DNA of 64,000 bases from Adiantum capillus-veneris (taxonomy: Eukaryota; Streptophyta; Polypodiopsida; Polypodiales; Pteridaceae), in assembly GCA_014529385.2 (NCBI GenBank), contig CM043953.1, forward strand, positions 66,576,872-66,640,871, read 5' to 3'. Shown in pieces: positions 10,860 through 22,762 of the stretch. A program made the position numbers and the translations under genes. The notes under the pieces were generated by a model. The model had not been told where the DNA came from. It ran no database searches and saw nothing but the letters and a program-made list of their open reading frames with translations. Position 1 is the stretch's first letter; each line of letters begins with the position of its first letter.

Positions 10860-11480
10860 GTTTCGATATCAATGAGCACCTACAAGTGCTCACTAAACCA
10901 CTATCAAGTGGTTCAAAACCTTTTCCAAACCACTTGCAAGTGGAGGAGAAGACTTAGCAAGTGACCTAGAAGATACAAGTGCTTTAGAACCACTTGGTTG
11001 AATACGTAGTGTCGATCTCATAGACCACCTGCAAGTACAATCTAAACCACTAGCAAGAGGTTTTGAACCACTATCAAGTGCTATCTTAACCACTAGAAAG
11101 TGCTATTTTTACCACTACCAAGTGGTTCCTAACCACTGGCAAGTGGTTCAGAACCACCTGCAAGTGCTATCTAAACCACTAGCAAGTGGTTTTGGACCAC
11201 TAGCAAGTGCTATCTTAACCACTGGCAAAAGGCTATCTTAACTGGAAGTGTTTCTAAACCACTCGCAAGAGGTTCTTAACCACTGGCAAGTGGTTCAAAA
11301 CCACTGGAAAGAGCTATCTTAACCATTAGCAAGTGGTCTAGAAGTCCTTTTCAGGTGGTTCAGAACCACTTTCAAGTGGTTCTTTACCACTTTCTTGTGG
11401 CTACCAGTTTACATAATGCAAATAGTTGTCAACCACTTGCATGTGGTCCACAGTTCATTTAAGTGGTATAGCTTGCACTT
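10860..11480. repeat. Array of degenerate AACCACTTGCAAGTGGTT palindromes
   Basis: About 25 copies of a near-palindromic 18-mer, with spacers of 2-20 bp such as CTATCTT. Clear copies include CCACTTGCAAGTGG at about 10930, CCACTGGCAAGTGG at about 11133 and 11281, and CCACTAGCAAGTGG at about 11176. Individual units diverge but the CCACT and AAGTGG half-sites are kept. The array lies between the relic ending at 10620 and the minus-strand coding segments at 11791-12338, and may be 3' to or within an intron of that gene. Confidence 0.75.
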
Positions 11481-11790
11481 CTGCCCACTAACCACTCATA
11501 TTTATCTTCTACAAAAGCCCTAAGAAAAACTGCTAAATGGTCGATTGAATAAAAAATCATGTTTCTACATTAGAAATCAATATTGAATTCCACAATACAA
11601 TGTCGATTTTTTTGCCAATTTACAAAAAAAAGTCCTCATCATAAGCTACACTATGAAACTCATCATTGGTATTTACATAAATGATCACAGGTACACAACT
11701 GTTAAGATTTCTGTTGAGACTGGAGATCAGAATGCGGCCTTTTATAACGTGTTTGTGGAGGTAGCACTTTGCCTTTGCCGCTTGATAATT

Positions 11791-12338
11791 TTACCTCACA
11801 GATGTAGCTTTTCGAAGAGTCTGCCACCCTCTTCTTCTAGCATCCAATTTACAAGCAGTGATCAACTCCGATCGATTATCTATTTTCTTCCACTCATAGA
11901 CAAATGGCAAAACTTCATGATGCATAAACCTCTCCCATTGGTCTATCGTCTGGTCCTCCAGAGAAGGCAAGATAACATAGGAGTCTTCGTCATTCAAGCA
12001 ACACCTAGGATATTTGTCATCTAGGAGGAGGGTGTTATCTTTGTTGAATTGTGGGATTCCAAAAAGTGCCCAAGACTAGAATGAGCATCTGATCCCCTTG
12101 CTCGTCAAGCCATGAGCTTTTACTGCATGACTTCTTCAGAATCCACCCATTCAAGCACCTGCGAGCCTGAGGCGAAGCACAATTCTAACCTCTTTTCTAG
12201 GTCGCGGTAAGGGCTTGTGTTCCAGAAGTACACTTCAACAATTTGGCTAGCCCCAAGAAAAAACCACTCTACTAAATGGTGCACATAGTGGTTCAGATTA
12301 TTTTCCTGCTTCACCTTCCAAAAGTGTAGCATGTCCAT
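11791..12338 (-). CDS. Two coding segments (probable exons or relic) of an unrecognised gene
   Basis: Minus-strand frames at 12338-12120 (72 codons) and 11997-11791 (68 codons) have normal composition and similar polarity (for example EVYFWNTSPYRDLEKRLEL and DQTIDQWERFMHHEVL). They are separated by about 120 bp of non-open sequence. They lie downstream of the gene model at 12929-16038 on the same strand, so they could be later exons or a separate unit; the stop at 12929 of the upstream model argues for a separate unit or an alternative 3' end. No family recognised. Confidence 0.3.
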
Positions 12339-12928
12339 GTTTGGCCCGGGGTGGTCACTTTTTAGAATGTGTATGATATCACGTGAGTTAACCGGAGAGG
12401 ATTATTAAAAGACCAAAATGTATAAAAATGTATACTTTTATGTATACATTAGAGGGGATGGGGGGTTTTTAAAGAGGCTCACAGTGTAAGTATAGTATGT
12501 ATATTGGGGTATTATTAATTACCTCTTGAACGCACGTGATATAGGGATCTTTTGATAAGTGACTTCCCCGGGATGTTTGGCGGGCTTGGTCCCTCTCTCT
12601 TGTTGTGAGTGACAATAAGCAAATCATTAATATTAATGATCAAGGCATGCCTATTATCCTGCGAAAGGTGAGGGACACGAAACTGAGTTACTAGGGGTGT
12701 CTCCCGATCAAAGTGCCCCAGGTCTTCTTGAGCACAATGCTGGTGCCCAACATTACCAATCACTTTTATTTTTACTATAGTGCCCAAAAAACCACATCCA
12801 GTAAATTGTAGTGAAGATTGACACCATGAGACAAAAAAATTATCTTATATTCAAAATAAGTAAATAGCACAAAAAGCACATGGAACCTAAAGTTTCCAAT
12901 GTGCGCAGGTTTTTTGGGGGGGTTTTGA

Positions 12929-15900
12929 TTAGTGCTTTTCTTTGGATCTAGATGATGCACTCCTTCCTCTTGCTGTCGCTTGCGTTTCTTCCTCAGGTAT
13001 CTGTATTACTAGTAATGTCTCCACATCCTCTGCGTCCTCCACTTTATCCTCTGGGATTACAATAAGGTTTAGGAAAAGAAAACCTAAATCTGCTCAAACA
13101 AAAATGGAACACTACATATATGCACTTCATTACCTTTCTGATTGTCGGTTGAGACCTTGCTGGAGTCATGTCCAATGGTTTCCTTGCCATGGTTCTCAAC
13201 CATGAAGGTTTCAGCCTCGGGGTCCTCCACTGTATCCCCACTTTTTACAACAGCCTTGCCATGTTGAAAACCCTCAAATAGCTCTATGTTGTTAGACTTG
13301 GCAAGTTCAGACACAGTTCTATATTTTTCTCGTCAAGCTCAAGCAGACGAGAACTTTTGTTAGCATTGGTTTTTGTTGTGAAGAAAAAAAATCATGTTAA
13401 GGGACTTATCTCATGACAAGTGGATTAAAGCTGAGTATAGTGAACCCACCCTCCGGCTCTATGTACTCAATTATGAGTGCCAAGCACTTGGCAATTTTTG
13501 GAACCTTTACTGTGAACAATGGGTGAGTGCACTCTGCCATAGTGCCGCATAGAACTGCAAATCAAAATAAGTGATATTTGTGTTGAAATTCTAGCTAGAA
13601 GAACCTTGCCATATGGTTAGTTGAGAGGGGTTTCCCACATGCAACACAGTCACCCCCAATACACAAAAACGGTTTCAAAATAGAGGCTTTAGTCGGCAAT
13701 GAGGGGACAATGATGCCTCTACCCTTTTCTTGTATATATTTAATGGCCGTATCCATAAATGCTCTTTGAGACTTCAAGGCTTCTGATTCAAATTCCAAAG
13801 CCATATTCCTTTCCTACCAACCATAGCATAAGCAACAACTGAGAGTAAGATCATTTCATGCTTGAATGGACTTAAGTGCACAAGCTTCAATGCTTCTATT
13901 CAACTTTTTCTAAAGAGTTGAAAGAAAATAGAAAAATGCTTGACAAATCTTATCAAAACGCTTTCTAGTCATTTCTTAGTGCTTTCTAACAACTTGTTTC
14001 GCACTTTTTAACCACCTGTTGAGCACCATTGAGCACTTCAGAGCACTTTCTAACCACCTGGTCACCACTTTCTAAGCACCTAGCTACCACTTTCAAAGCA
14101 CTTTCAAAGCACCTTCAGAGCACTTTCAAAGCACATGCTTACCACTTTCTTGGTACCAAAAAGAATTTCAAATCACTTCCGAACCACTTATTGATCAACA
14201 GTAAGCACTTCAAAGCACTTTCAAAGCACTTGGTTACCACTTTCTTAGCTAAAAATCATTTCAAATCACTTTCTAACCACCTATTGATCAACAGTAAGCA
14301 CTTCAAAGCACTTTCTTACCACCTAGACACCACTTTTACTCCTTGTGAGCAGTTAAAGTGCTTTAGATTGCAGATTGGTTACTTGAAATCACTTTGAAGT
14401 ACTTTTTAAGCACCATTCAGTATGGTGGAGCACTTTCTAACCACCTAGCTACCACTTTCTTTGCAAAATAAAGAAAAACATACCACTTGTTCAAAACTTC
14501 ATAACCATCTAGAAAGCAGTATAGAGTTATATCAAAGTACTTTGAAGGACCCTTTCACAACCTTAAAACACTTTCTTACCACCTATCAAGCATTTTCAAG
14601 CATATTGTAGGCACCATTGAGCACTTCAAAGCACTTTTAGGTGCTTTTAAGGCATTTATTAGCACTTTCTAGGCACTTGTGAGCACTATGAAGCCTTTCC
14701 TAACCACTTGGTTAGCAATTCCTACTTCAAGTAAGCAGTTTAGACCTATCTCAAAGCACTTCATAACATGAATCATATCTAGTCTTAAATCCAACCATTT
14801 GGTCAACACATTCTCCTAATCTATTGAGCAATTTGAATTTATCACAAAGCACTTCTAGGCACTTTTAGCAGCAAGCTAACATGTAAGGAGTCCAAAACTT
14901 CTTTAAGCCACCCTAAATCAGTATTGACACCTACCTTGGACATCATCTTGGTGATAGCTGTGACCTCTACCTCTTTGCGGTCTACCTCCCGTGGATATGA
15001 ATCAGGTGAGGTCTTGAGCACCTCCAACTCCTTGTTTAGTTTCTCCAATTCCCTGTAGAAGTCACTGAAAGTAGAAAAATGCTCTTCTTTTCTAAGACAC
15101 ATGTCCATCTTTTGCTGCAATTGCACTTTCACCTCGCCCAACAACCTTTTTCGCTCATTCTCACAGCCATTAAGTCCCTCCGTCATGCTAAGCACTAGCT
15201 GAGTATACATTGGCATCTCTACTGCCTGAATGGTTGCAGCTTGCTTGCCAACATTGTTGGTATTGATGACAATGAACCATCACAGATAGATGCTTCCATT
15301 TGAATGACACCTATCAAGCCATAATCGATGCGGAACTTGTTGATCTTCCGCTCCAAACCCCCTTTTGCATCTTGCAGTTTTCAAGGACACTGCCGTCAGA
15401 CCTTGCCCATGCAATCTGATGTCCAGTCGGATCACTTGCTACTGCTAGACACCTCTCATACACAAAACCTCGTGAAAATTTTTCTAGCATCTCACCATTG
15501 GATGGGGTTGCTTGATATACCTTCTGATACAAAAGTCGGCACTCATAAACAAACCCATCCCTCACATGGTTGAGAAATAGCTTTGTGCTTTTCTTGTGTA
15601 GACACTTGAAGACACTCCGCCACTCCTCATTGGGGATATCTTTATCTGTGAGCTCTTTAGGCAACTTTCCTTCTAGACTGAGCCCGTACTCCTTATGTAG
15701 CTCCTTGGTCAAGAAGCAAAATCTTGATAGCCGCAGGTACTCCATTGCTGCAAGCACCAGAAAATAGAGCTTGTTGAAAGCCCAACTTTGCAAATACTGA
15801 GGCAATGGAAAAAAAAATGCAAAACATACACATGCATACCTTTCGATGACTTTGTTGGCAGCTTCGAGTTGGATGCAACGCATTCCTGAGTGCTAGGTAA

Positions 15901-16038
15901 AGCCTTTACCCCCACTTTTGATGGACTGCTTTGCATCGTGAGTTCATTGGTTGGACGGGTTTGATCTTGAAGTTAAAGTTCAAACATTGTGCCCTTCGCG
16001 GTCTTGTACGTTGGTAAACCACGTGCAGGTGACTTCAT
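12929..16038 (-). CDS. Multi-exon gene candidate of unknown function, possibly a pseudogene
   Basis: Possible start ATG at 16038-16036 (or 15936, avoiding an in-frame TAA). Proposed splice pattern on the minus strand: intron 15839-15786, long coding block 15785-14935 with two frameshifts (at the five-C run 15358-15362 and near 15262), donor AAG|GTAGGT at 14935/14934, a 1.1 kb intron filled with repeats, exon 13813-13605, intron 13604-13555, exon from 13554, a less clear junction, exon ending at 13134, intron 13133-13090, and last exon 13089-12929 ending SRSKEKH-stop. The last junction keeps the frame exactly. The block around 15200-14935 is coiled-coil-like (ELEKLNKELEVLKTS); the end is acidic then basic. 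I do not recognise the family. Introns of 44-54 bp are shorter than plants usually splice, and the frameshifts suggest decay. Confidence 0.4.
13880..14860. repeat. Array of GCACTTTCAAAGCACTT / ACCACCT repeats
   Basis: Dozens of degenerate units built on CACTTTC and ACCACCT, for example GAGCACTTTCTAACCACCTG at about 14040 and AGCACTTCAAAGCACTTTC at about 14208 and 14298. A stretch around ACCTATTGATCAACAGTAAG is duplicated (about 14186 and 14279). The array fills the presumed intron 14934-13814 of the minus-strand gene candidate. It shares the CACTT half-site with 10860-11480 but is mostly direct rather than palindromic. Confidence 0.7.
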
Positions 16039-16082
16039 CTTGCAGCCTATAGCTTGAATGTACAGTAAAGAGGATGAGCTTA

Positions 16083-17003
16083 TGTGGGACAGGTGTCTAA
16101 CCTCACTCATATCTTATTGCAGATTTAGAGAGAACCACGGTTAAATTGTCAATCCATGGGATGAAGCTGACTCAAATAGTGCATAGAGGCTACAAGAGGT
16201 TGTCAATCTCTCGAAAAACAACAAACAACTCGCATCTAACTCAAGCTACACTCAAATGATAGAAATCACCAAAAGCCAATCACTCATTGCCAAACAAATC
16301 ACATTTGTTACAACATCAAATGACATCCAAACATAAGGAAACTTCTAGGACAAGCTTATAAGACCTACGCACACATGCCTATGGTCTCAAATCCCACTTT
16401 AGGTCAAGTGAAAAAATCACGATTATTAATAGCAATGGATTTTTGACCTAGTCGTTTTTGACCCAGAATGCACCTAAATGCTTAGCAATGATGTCCCAAT
16501 ACCCCGCCTATGCTTAGGGTTTTTTTTGAAGTGTAAACTCCTCCTTATGATGAAATTAGGCCGCAGGTCGGCGACGCCAAAAAGCTACGAAATACTATGC
16601 AATGCTTACATCAATGCATAGAGCTCTTACACGTGGTTGTAATGCAACAAACGTGATTGTAATGTGACAACCGGGGAGGGAGTAGGAAGTACGAGCAGGA
16701 TAGAAGTGAGCGTCGTTAGCTCATGCTGTGTATTTCATTATCCAAAAGACTTGAAGTTACTTACATAATTTGGCTTTTATACCTTAGCCGAGATTTTTGG
16801 TGGTCAAAACTAATAATCTAGGAGCTCTAACTAAAGATGGGTAATGACAGGTTGATAGAATCTAGAAGCTTGTAGCCCCGGCTTATCAATTACAATGTTT
16901 ATCCATAAAATAAGAGCTACAATATTCCCGCTTTATCAAAAAAATAAGTGTTTTTACAATGAGAGCTCCAAAAGATGGTATCCAAGTTAGCTTGTTGCTA
17001 ACA
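16083..17003 (-). repeat. 3' LTR of the Gypsy element (921 bp)
   Basis: Plus-strand edges TGTGGGACAGG at 16083 and TTGCTAACA at 17003. The TATA box TATAAAAGCC lies on the minus strand at 16781-16772. A half copy of the family's palindrome (AATCACGATTATTA) lies at 16415-16428. It pairs with 26914-27837 and, partially, with 36580-37433. Confidence 0.9.
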
Positions 17004-17020
17004 TTCCTCCCCTCCTTGCA
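17004..17020 (-). other. Polypurine tract of the Gypsy element
   Basis: On the minus strand GCAAGGAGGGGAGGAA immediately precedes the 3' LTR start TGTTAGC. This fixes the element orientation as minus. Confidence 0.85.
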
Positions 17021-17042
17021 TGTGTCGTGCCTTGACACAGCT

Positions 17043-20000
17043 TCATGGGCTGAAATACTCTTCATGTGCATTTAGAGCCTTTTCGTATCTGATCTTGCTC
17101 TGTTTATCTAGCACCTGCAAAAACTGCATAGTGACTCTATTTTTCAACTCTGCTGCGGAGTAGCCTACAAATCTTGATATCAGGTTGCTGATCACTGGCC
17201 CAAAAATAGTCGTTCGCCAAGTGAAGAACCCTGTGTAGAATGCCTCCTCAAATGCCAGCATATTATCAGAAGGTAAGAACATGTAGCAGGCGTAGAAGCC
17301 ATAGAGGACTTCTTCGGAAGGTTGACTACTGAGATTGTAGCATAGACCTTTATTACCCTTGAGCAATGACATCCATCGGGCGCCTCCTTGCTCTGGCTCA
17401 TGAAAGACTTCAATACAGGTGAGAAACATTCATCAAATTTTATAAAGCATTTCACATAATAGATCTGGTAGACTTTTGAAGAATTCCATGGTTCCCGTTA
17501 GGGTTTTCACCATGTATTCTTTTGTCAGCTATCCCTTTTTTGGAGCTGGCAGTCTTGGGTAGTTCAGCCATGTCGATCGCTTGTTTGTTATTACCTCATG
17601 TGGTTTCCAGGTCCTTACTCTTGGTACTTGACAAAAATTGAGATACTTTTGAAGTGCTGCAGGTGCTCTTGTGAACAGAATCATATAACTTGGATTCTTG
17701 TTCCACCAGCTCAGCCTCCGCTTTGGGTGGTCTTCACCCATGCCTTCTACTTGCATGTCTTTGTAGAGCCTCTCTTTGACTTGGAGCAACTCTACCTTTA
17801 TCAAAGGATATGGTAGGGATTTTTTAGGCCATTGCACATTGATTTGATTGGGAGTGAGTTGAGTAACATTGACAGAGTGAAGAGATCTCAACTCCCAATC
17901 TATCAATGCTTTCCACTGCTCATCTGTCTCTTGTGTAATCTTGTCTTTGAGTGCATCTTCCTCAACTTTTGACAGCTGGACCATTGGAACTGTATCAGCT
18001 TTTGTTAACTCTACTCGGAATTCCTCTTGGCCACCTAGCCCTTCAGTTGACTGTGTTTCCATCTTAGAAAAATATATCGAGAGAATGTCATTGTGTGACT
18101 GCTTTGAAGTTCCTGCTTCTTTCTGTGTATCTTGCCATCATCTCTCAGCGGCTGGTTGACTCTCTTTTACTCAGCTATTTCTTTTAGCAACTCTTCTTCT
18201 CGTTGCACCCGCATTAATGCGAGGTCTCTGCGTTGAGATTGATCTAGATTTAGCTCTAGCTCGAGGTCTTTGTTCTTTTTCTCTAATGCTTTCTACACTT
18301 CATTTGTCCCTTTGATTGAGGCTACTGTGGGATTTGCTCGTATTTGTCGCCAAAAAGTTGCCTGATTATTTATTCTCTCCTCTGAATATTGCAAGGAGGC
18401 ATTCGCTACATCTATCTACACTTGAATCTTTTGAACTGACAGAGTTGTAGTTAGAAGTTCGTTGGTAACCTTTGCCAGTTGTTCAAATTTGGCTTTCTAA
18501 TCATCTGTGAGCTTCATAAGAAGTTTAGCTAACTCCTCAATCTCCTTTTGCTGTTTATCTCTTGCTAGCTGATGTTGTTCAGCTTCAGCTTTCAATTTTT
18601 GCACTTGTTTTTGTAGATTGATGATGACATTTAATGTGTCTTCTAACTCTCCTTGGAGAGCGTCAATCACCATCTCCAGTTCTTTAGACTTTGTGCTATG
18701 GCTAAGTGCTGCTGATCGGAGTCTTTCCATTATATCTTGCATTTGCTTTGCATATTCATTGACTTGCAAGATTACCTCATCATTTGATTGCCAATCCTCA
18801 TTTCTTGTGAGCTGCCTAGATGTCTTGGCAGTCTCTTGTGACTCTCTCGGCTGCGTCATGGTGGTTGGTTGTTCTTGCCCTTGAGGCTATGGTTGACCCT
18901 CTTCTGCTTTGTCATCTTGAGGCTTCGTGGATGCCTCAGCCATTTCGTGTTGTGTTGAGGTAGAAGGAGTTTCCTTTGTTTGCTATTCATATGTCTACTC
19001 AAACTTGGTTAACTCGTCTTATGCAGGACTTGCTTCTCTTTCTGGCTCTGGTTCTTGTGCTTTGGCTTGTTTTTGAGTAGTGTCTTCTTTTTGTTCAGGC
19101 TTTGTTTCTTTTGTGGGCTTAGTTTCTATGGATTTATTTGCTGGTGATGGTGGTGGGCTTGGCATGGGGTGATCATAATGTTTTGTAGCAGGTGAAGAAG
19201 GTCGGGGAGACATGCTACCTTGTTCATGCTGGTCTTATCCTTGTGCGGTTGCTTCTTCTACCTATTTTTGCTACTCCTCCGCCTCTTTAGATTTTTGTTC
19301 TGCTTCTTGGGATTCTTTCAGCTTCAATGCTTCGGAATCATTATACATTCTTTCCAATAACTTTGTGGGGTCTTCGGTCTCTTTCCTAGCATGCTGCTTT
19401 GTTCTTGGCCCTTTGACGTTTATAGGTACCCACTTTGCAGGGTCCTTGCCTTGAGCTTGGTGGATTTGTTCATAGGAATGTTTCTCTCTCTCAAATCTTG
19501 CATGCTTCTGTTGTAGCTCCTCTTGATGTGCTGCCATGGATTTTCTTTTCATCTCTTCCCTTCAGACTCTCTTTTACTCATTATTGGAGCTTTCACTACT
19601 ATGCCATTTTGGCGAGCTCTCAGCAGATCCTTCATTAGACTTCTATGTTCTCTTGGTAGATCTTGTGGCTTGAGGGGATGGTTATGTACCCTGGAGGTCT
19701 CTTGGCAAGGAAGTGGAAGTGTTGGTGGTATAATCTTGCAGGTTCTTCCACCTATTTCTGGATAAGATCGGCAAATGTCGCAGCAACGATTTCCTTGGTG
19801 AAGGTTCATGCCCTCTTTCTAGCTCTTGCCCTCATGGTCATTCCTTCTATTGGCCGTTTGAGAGCTTCCACCACTATCTCTTTTGTAATGACCACTTCTA
19901 CCTTATTCCCTTGGTGGTTAGAGATCTGGTCCGTCCCATCTTCCTTGATTGTGGAAGAGGCTCATAAGTTTTTTGGAAATCCACTCCACATGCCTCTTGT

Positions 20001-20284
20001 TCATAAAAGTCTCGAAGCCCCAACCTTCTGTTGGCTTCTTTGGTCTCGGGCTTTGTGGAGACATTATAGACTTCATTTGGTAGAAGTTGCAGTTCTACCT
20101 AATGTCCTTCTTCGCTTTTGAATCTACATGTGAACACTGTGGCGTTTCTCTCTTCCAATTGTTCTCTTGATAGATAGGTCCCTTTGGAAAATTTCACTGA
20201 ACTGGGATCCAGTTGGTATGGTGGTAGCTCTTGCAGCTTCTCCTTTTTCGAGAGCTTCTTCTTGGCCTTCTCTGCAGCTTGCAT
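17043..20284 (-). pseudogene. Large second ORF in the position before the 3' LTR (unrecognised protein)
   Basis: Starts MQAAEKAKKKLSKKEK at 20284 and ends EEYFSP-stop at 17043, about 1080 codons with several stops and at least one frameshift (near 19960). Order: Lys-rich N-terminus; a conserved region with VEVVITKEIVVEAL (about 19880); a proline-rich charged stretch with PSPPPSPA (about 19150); a long coiled coil at 18859-18497; and a C-terminal globular part at 18062-17043 with TPNQINVQWP and RFVGYSAAELKNR. The same protein, shorter by a coiled-coil deletion, is at 40183-37473. No membrane span, so it does not look like a classical envelope protein despite its position. Function unknown. Confidence 0.75.
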
Positions 20285-20474
20285 GGCTCTTGTTAAGTAA
20301 ATAGAGTGTCAAAGTTAGCAAATTTTGCAGATTCTTCTCTGAAATGTCCTTCAGTCTTGAAATGCTCACAAATTGAGTCCAATCTGTTTCAAATCAATTT
20401 TTGAACATGCATAGATGCATAAAAACATGTCAAGGTCAAATTCATGAAGTCAAAACAAAAAATTGCAACAAAAT

Positions 20475-21075
20475 TAAATAATCACGATTATTTACAAAAC
20501 AACAGAGTAATTTTTTGAACCTTTTGCAAATTTGACATTATAGGCTTAAAGTATATACCAAATACATACTCTGAGTGAAATATGGACTCATTTGAGTGCA
20601 CAGGGTGAGAATGGTGCCAGATTTAGACTTTAGGTCTTTGAAACAGTAGATATGAAGGAATTTTGAGATTTTGAACAAATTTGTTCAAAATTTCTTAGTG
20701 GGATTAGGACATCATGTACTTTGGTCCCATGACGGCAAAGTTGCAAATTTCCCCCATTTTGGCCAAAAAGTAAATAATCGTGATTATTAACTTTTTCATC
20801 AAAATGAACATTTTTTGGTACAACTTGGTTCTAAGCATGATGTAGACCATGTGTATGTGATATGAGGTGATTTGGATCAAAAAATGTGGCTCATAACTCA
20901 GAAATTAATCTGCAAGGGACTTCTTTGCATTTGTTGGAAATTTTCCAAGTTATAATTGATCATTTTGGCTCATACTTGAAATTTGGTATGTAATAGGTGT
21001 GTACAAGTGATAGGTGAGGTGATGATAAACTTTTCAAGCCAAAATATTGTAATAGTAAATAATCGTGATTATTTA
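20475..21075. repeat. Palindrome array upstream of the second ORF (three units)
   Basis: TAAATAATCACGATTATTTA at 20475-20494 and variants at 20771-20790 and 21056-21075, spaced 296 and 285 bp. The sequence between them is a diverged tandem unit (shared pieces such as TGCAAATTT and TGTGTATGTGATATGAGGTG). In element orientation it lies just before the second ORF start at 20284. The homologous array is at 40374-40969. Confidence 0.85.
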
Positions 21076-21469
21076 CAGCATAGTCAACATTTTCTTGCAA
21101 AACTTGGAAATTTTGACCTAAACACATTCTATACACCTAAAACAAGTCCTAAATTAAATTTGGTAAAATTTGGTCTTGCCAGCATCACTTTGTGCTTTGT
21201 CAACTCTGAAATCATTGATTTTTGTGACTACATGGCCTGTAGAGTTGGTTAGTCACTTTTGAGGCTATGGACTTTTCCGCAACATAGTCAAGAAGCAACT
21301 CGTCCAATTTTGGCCCATTTGGAGTCAATTTGACCTCGCATGTTGAATTTGATGCTTTGTAGCCTTCGAGCCGTTTTTTGCGATGGCTTGACTTGATTGA
21401 TTTTATGAAACTGATCATATACATTGTATATAGACCTCATGTGCAAGCTATCTAAAAGTTGTCTCTAAA

Positions 21470-22012
21470 GGTAGCTGCATTCACTTTCTTGAGATTGATA
21501 CACACTCGTAATTTTCCATTGTTCTTGGGTACTACCACAATTGGAGACACCCAATCTGTGTGTTCAATTTCATAAATGAATTTGGCTTACTTTAGTTTTT
21601 CAATCTCTTCTTTGATCTTTCTGGCAAATGTCTCATTATATGTGTATGGCCTTTGTCTACTTGGTTTCGCATCATCTCTCATGGGCATGGTATGTTGACA
21701 GATTTCTGGATCAACACCCTTGAGATCCTTGTAGGACCAAGCAAAGATATCTCGGTACACTTTCAGCAAGCTTAGCAAAATCTCTTCTTCTTCCTCGTTA
21801 AGGTCATTTGCAATGTAGATAGACCTAGGATCTTCTCCCGGTTCAGCCAGATCTATCATTTTTGCGTTTTCGGGCCCTTCGTAGGACTCACCCTTTTTTT
21901 GTAGTTCCCTAGCAGTTTGTTTGACTATGATTTTTCGATCTTGGAGAGTATATTTCATGTAATGGGATGGAACACTCATAACATCTTTACCATCCTCTTC
22001 TATGGTTTCCAT
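21470..22012 (-). pseudogene. Gypsy RT N-terminal fragment with preceding linker
   Basis: The frame is open over 141 codons to about 21587 and then continues past one stop to about 21470. It shows the conserved linker and RT start of plant Gypsy elements: YRDIFAWSYKDLKGVDPEIC, then MRDDAKPSRQRPYTYN, then DWVSPIVVVPKNNGKLRVC. It stops at the residues that normally precede the palm (LKKVNAAT). The catalytic YxDD region, RNase H and integrase are absent; unrelated sequence follows. This is an internal deletion of the pol gene. Confidence 0.85.
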
Positions 22013-22469
22013 TTCAGTCGTATATATCTCCTTTAGAGCTTTTTTTCACTCTTGATACTTCTTTTTTTGCTCAAATCGTGTCATGGTTGACTCCTTATCC
22101 TGTTTTTTTGGCTTTGCTTGAGTATCCTTCCTCGTTGTTCTCAATGTGTTAGACATTTTGGGATTTTTGTTTGAAGGATATCTGCTAGTGATTTTTTCCT
22201 TGACACAATCATGTGCATCTATCTGCATCAGGAACTGTGTTCTATTGGAGACTGATGGCCTATGCTTCGTCTATGTAATCCCTTTCTAAGATACATTCTT
22301 CTCATTTTAAGCTCCCATTTTCTGAATCTCTACACATCCAAACAGAAGTGTCTTTGTTCAACCAAGATGGAAGATTAGTTTCAGCCAAAGAGACTGAATC
22401 AAACTCTTGTATGAGCGTTTTCATGAAATCTCTATAAGTGTGATCTTTTAGATTAACCCTTTTTATTGA

Positions 22470-22762
22470 TCCCACTTGCTTCAGGTATAGATAATTGTTT
22501 CCCCAGCCTTGGATGAGCTATACCTGTCGCATGAAAGGTCTTCCAATATGATTTCGTGATTGAGTTTCTTCCTAAAGTCTACTATGGCAAAAGTGTGCTG
22601 ATATTCAATCCCACAAGAATTAACGATCACTTTTTCAAGCAGCCTTGAGGGTCTTTCAATGTGTTCTCTTACTTTGGTCATTGGAACATATTGAATCTCT
22701 TTGTTGTCCATTTTGTGTTTCAATTTTCCCAATTTTTTTGCGATTAGCCCCGTTATTCCCAC
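22470..22762 (-). pseudogene. C-terminal part of a Gypsy aspartic protease
   Basis: In one frame FAIVDFRKKLNHEIILE and, after a one-base shift, RPFMRQV and then GWGNNYLYLKQ (22555-22480). Together these match the end of plant Gypsy proteases (ILGRPFMR...DWGNNYLYL). The catalytic DTG/DSG part was not found upstream in readable form. It precedes the RT fragment, so here the protease is in the normal place. Confidence 0.65.

Noticed and set aside
10860-11480. CRISPR-like array
   Set aside because: Repeats are degenerate, palindromic and separated by 2-20 bp low-complexity spacers, and the DNA is plant nuclear.
15685-15796. Alternative exon using acceptor CAG at 15797 (phase reading VFAKLGFQQALF...)
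   Set aside because: That phase stops after about 36 codons, whereas the other phase stays open for about 165; I preferred the longer one but the choice is not certain.
19663-20121. 152-codon plus-strand frame and other plus-strand frames in 17000-20400
   Set aside because: Shadows of the minus-strand second ORF; composition and conservation with the copy at 37473-40183 support the minus strand.
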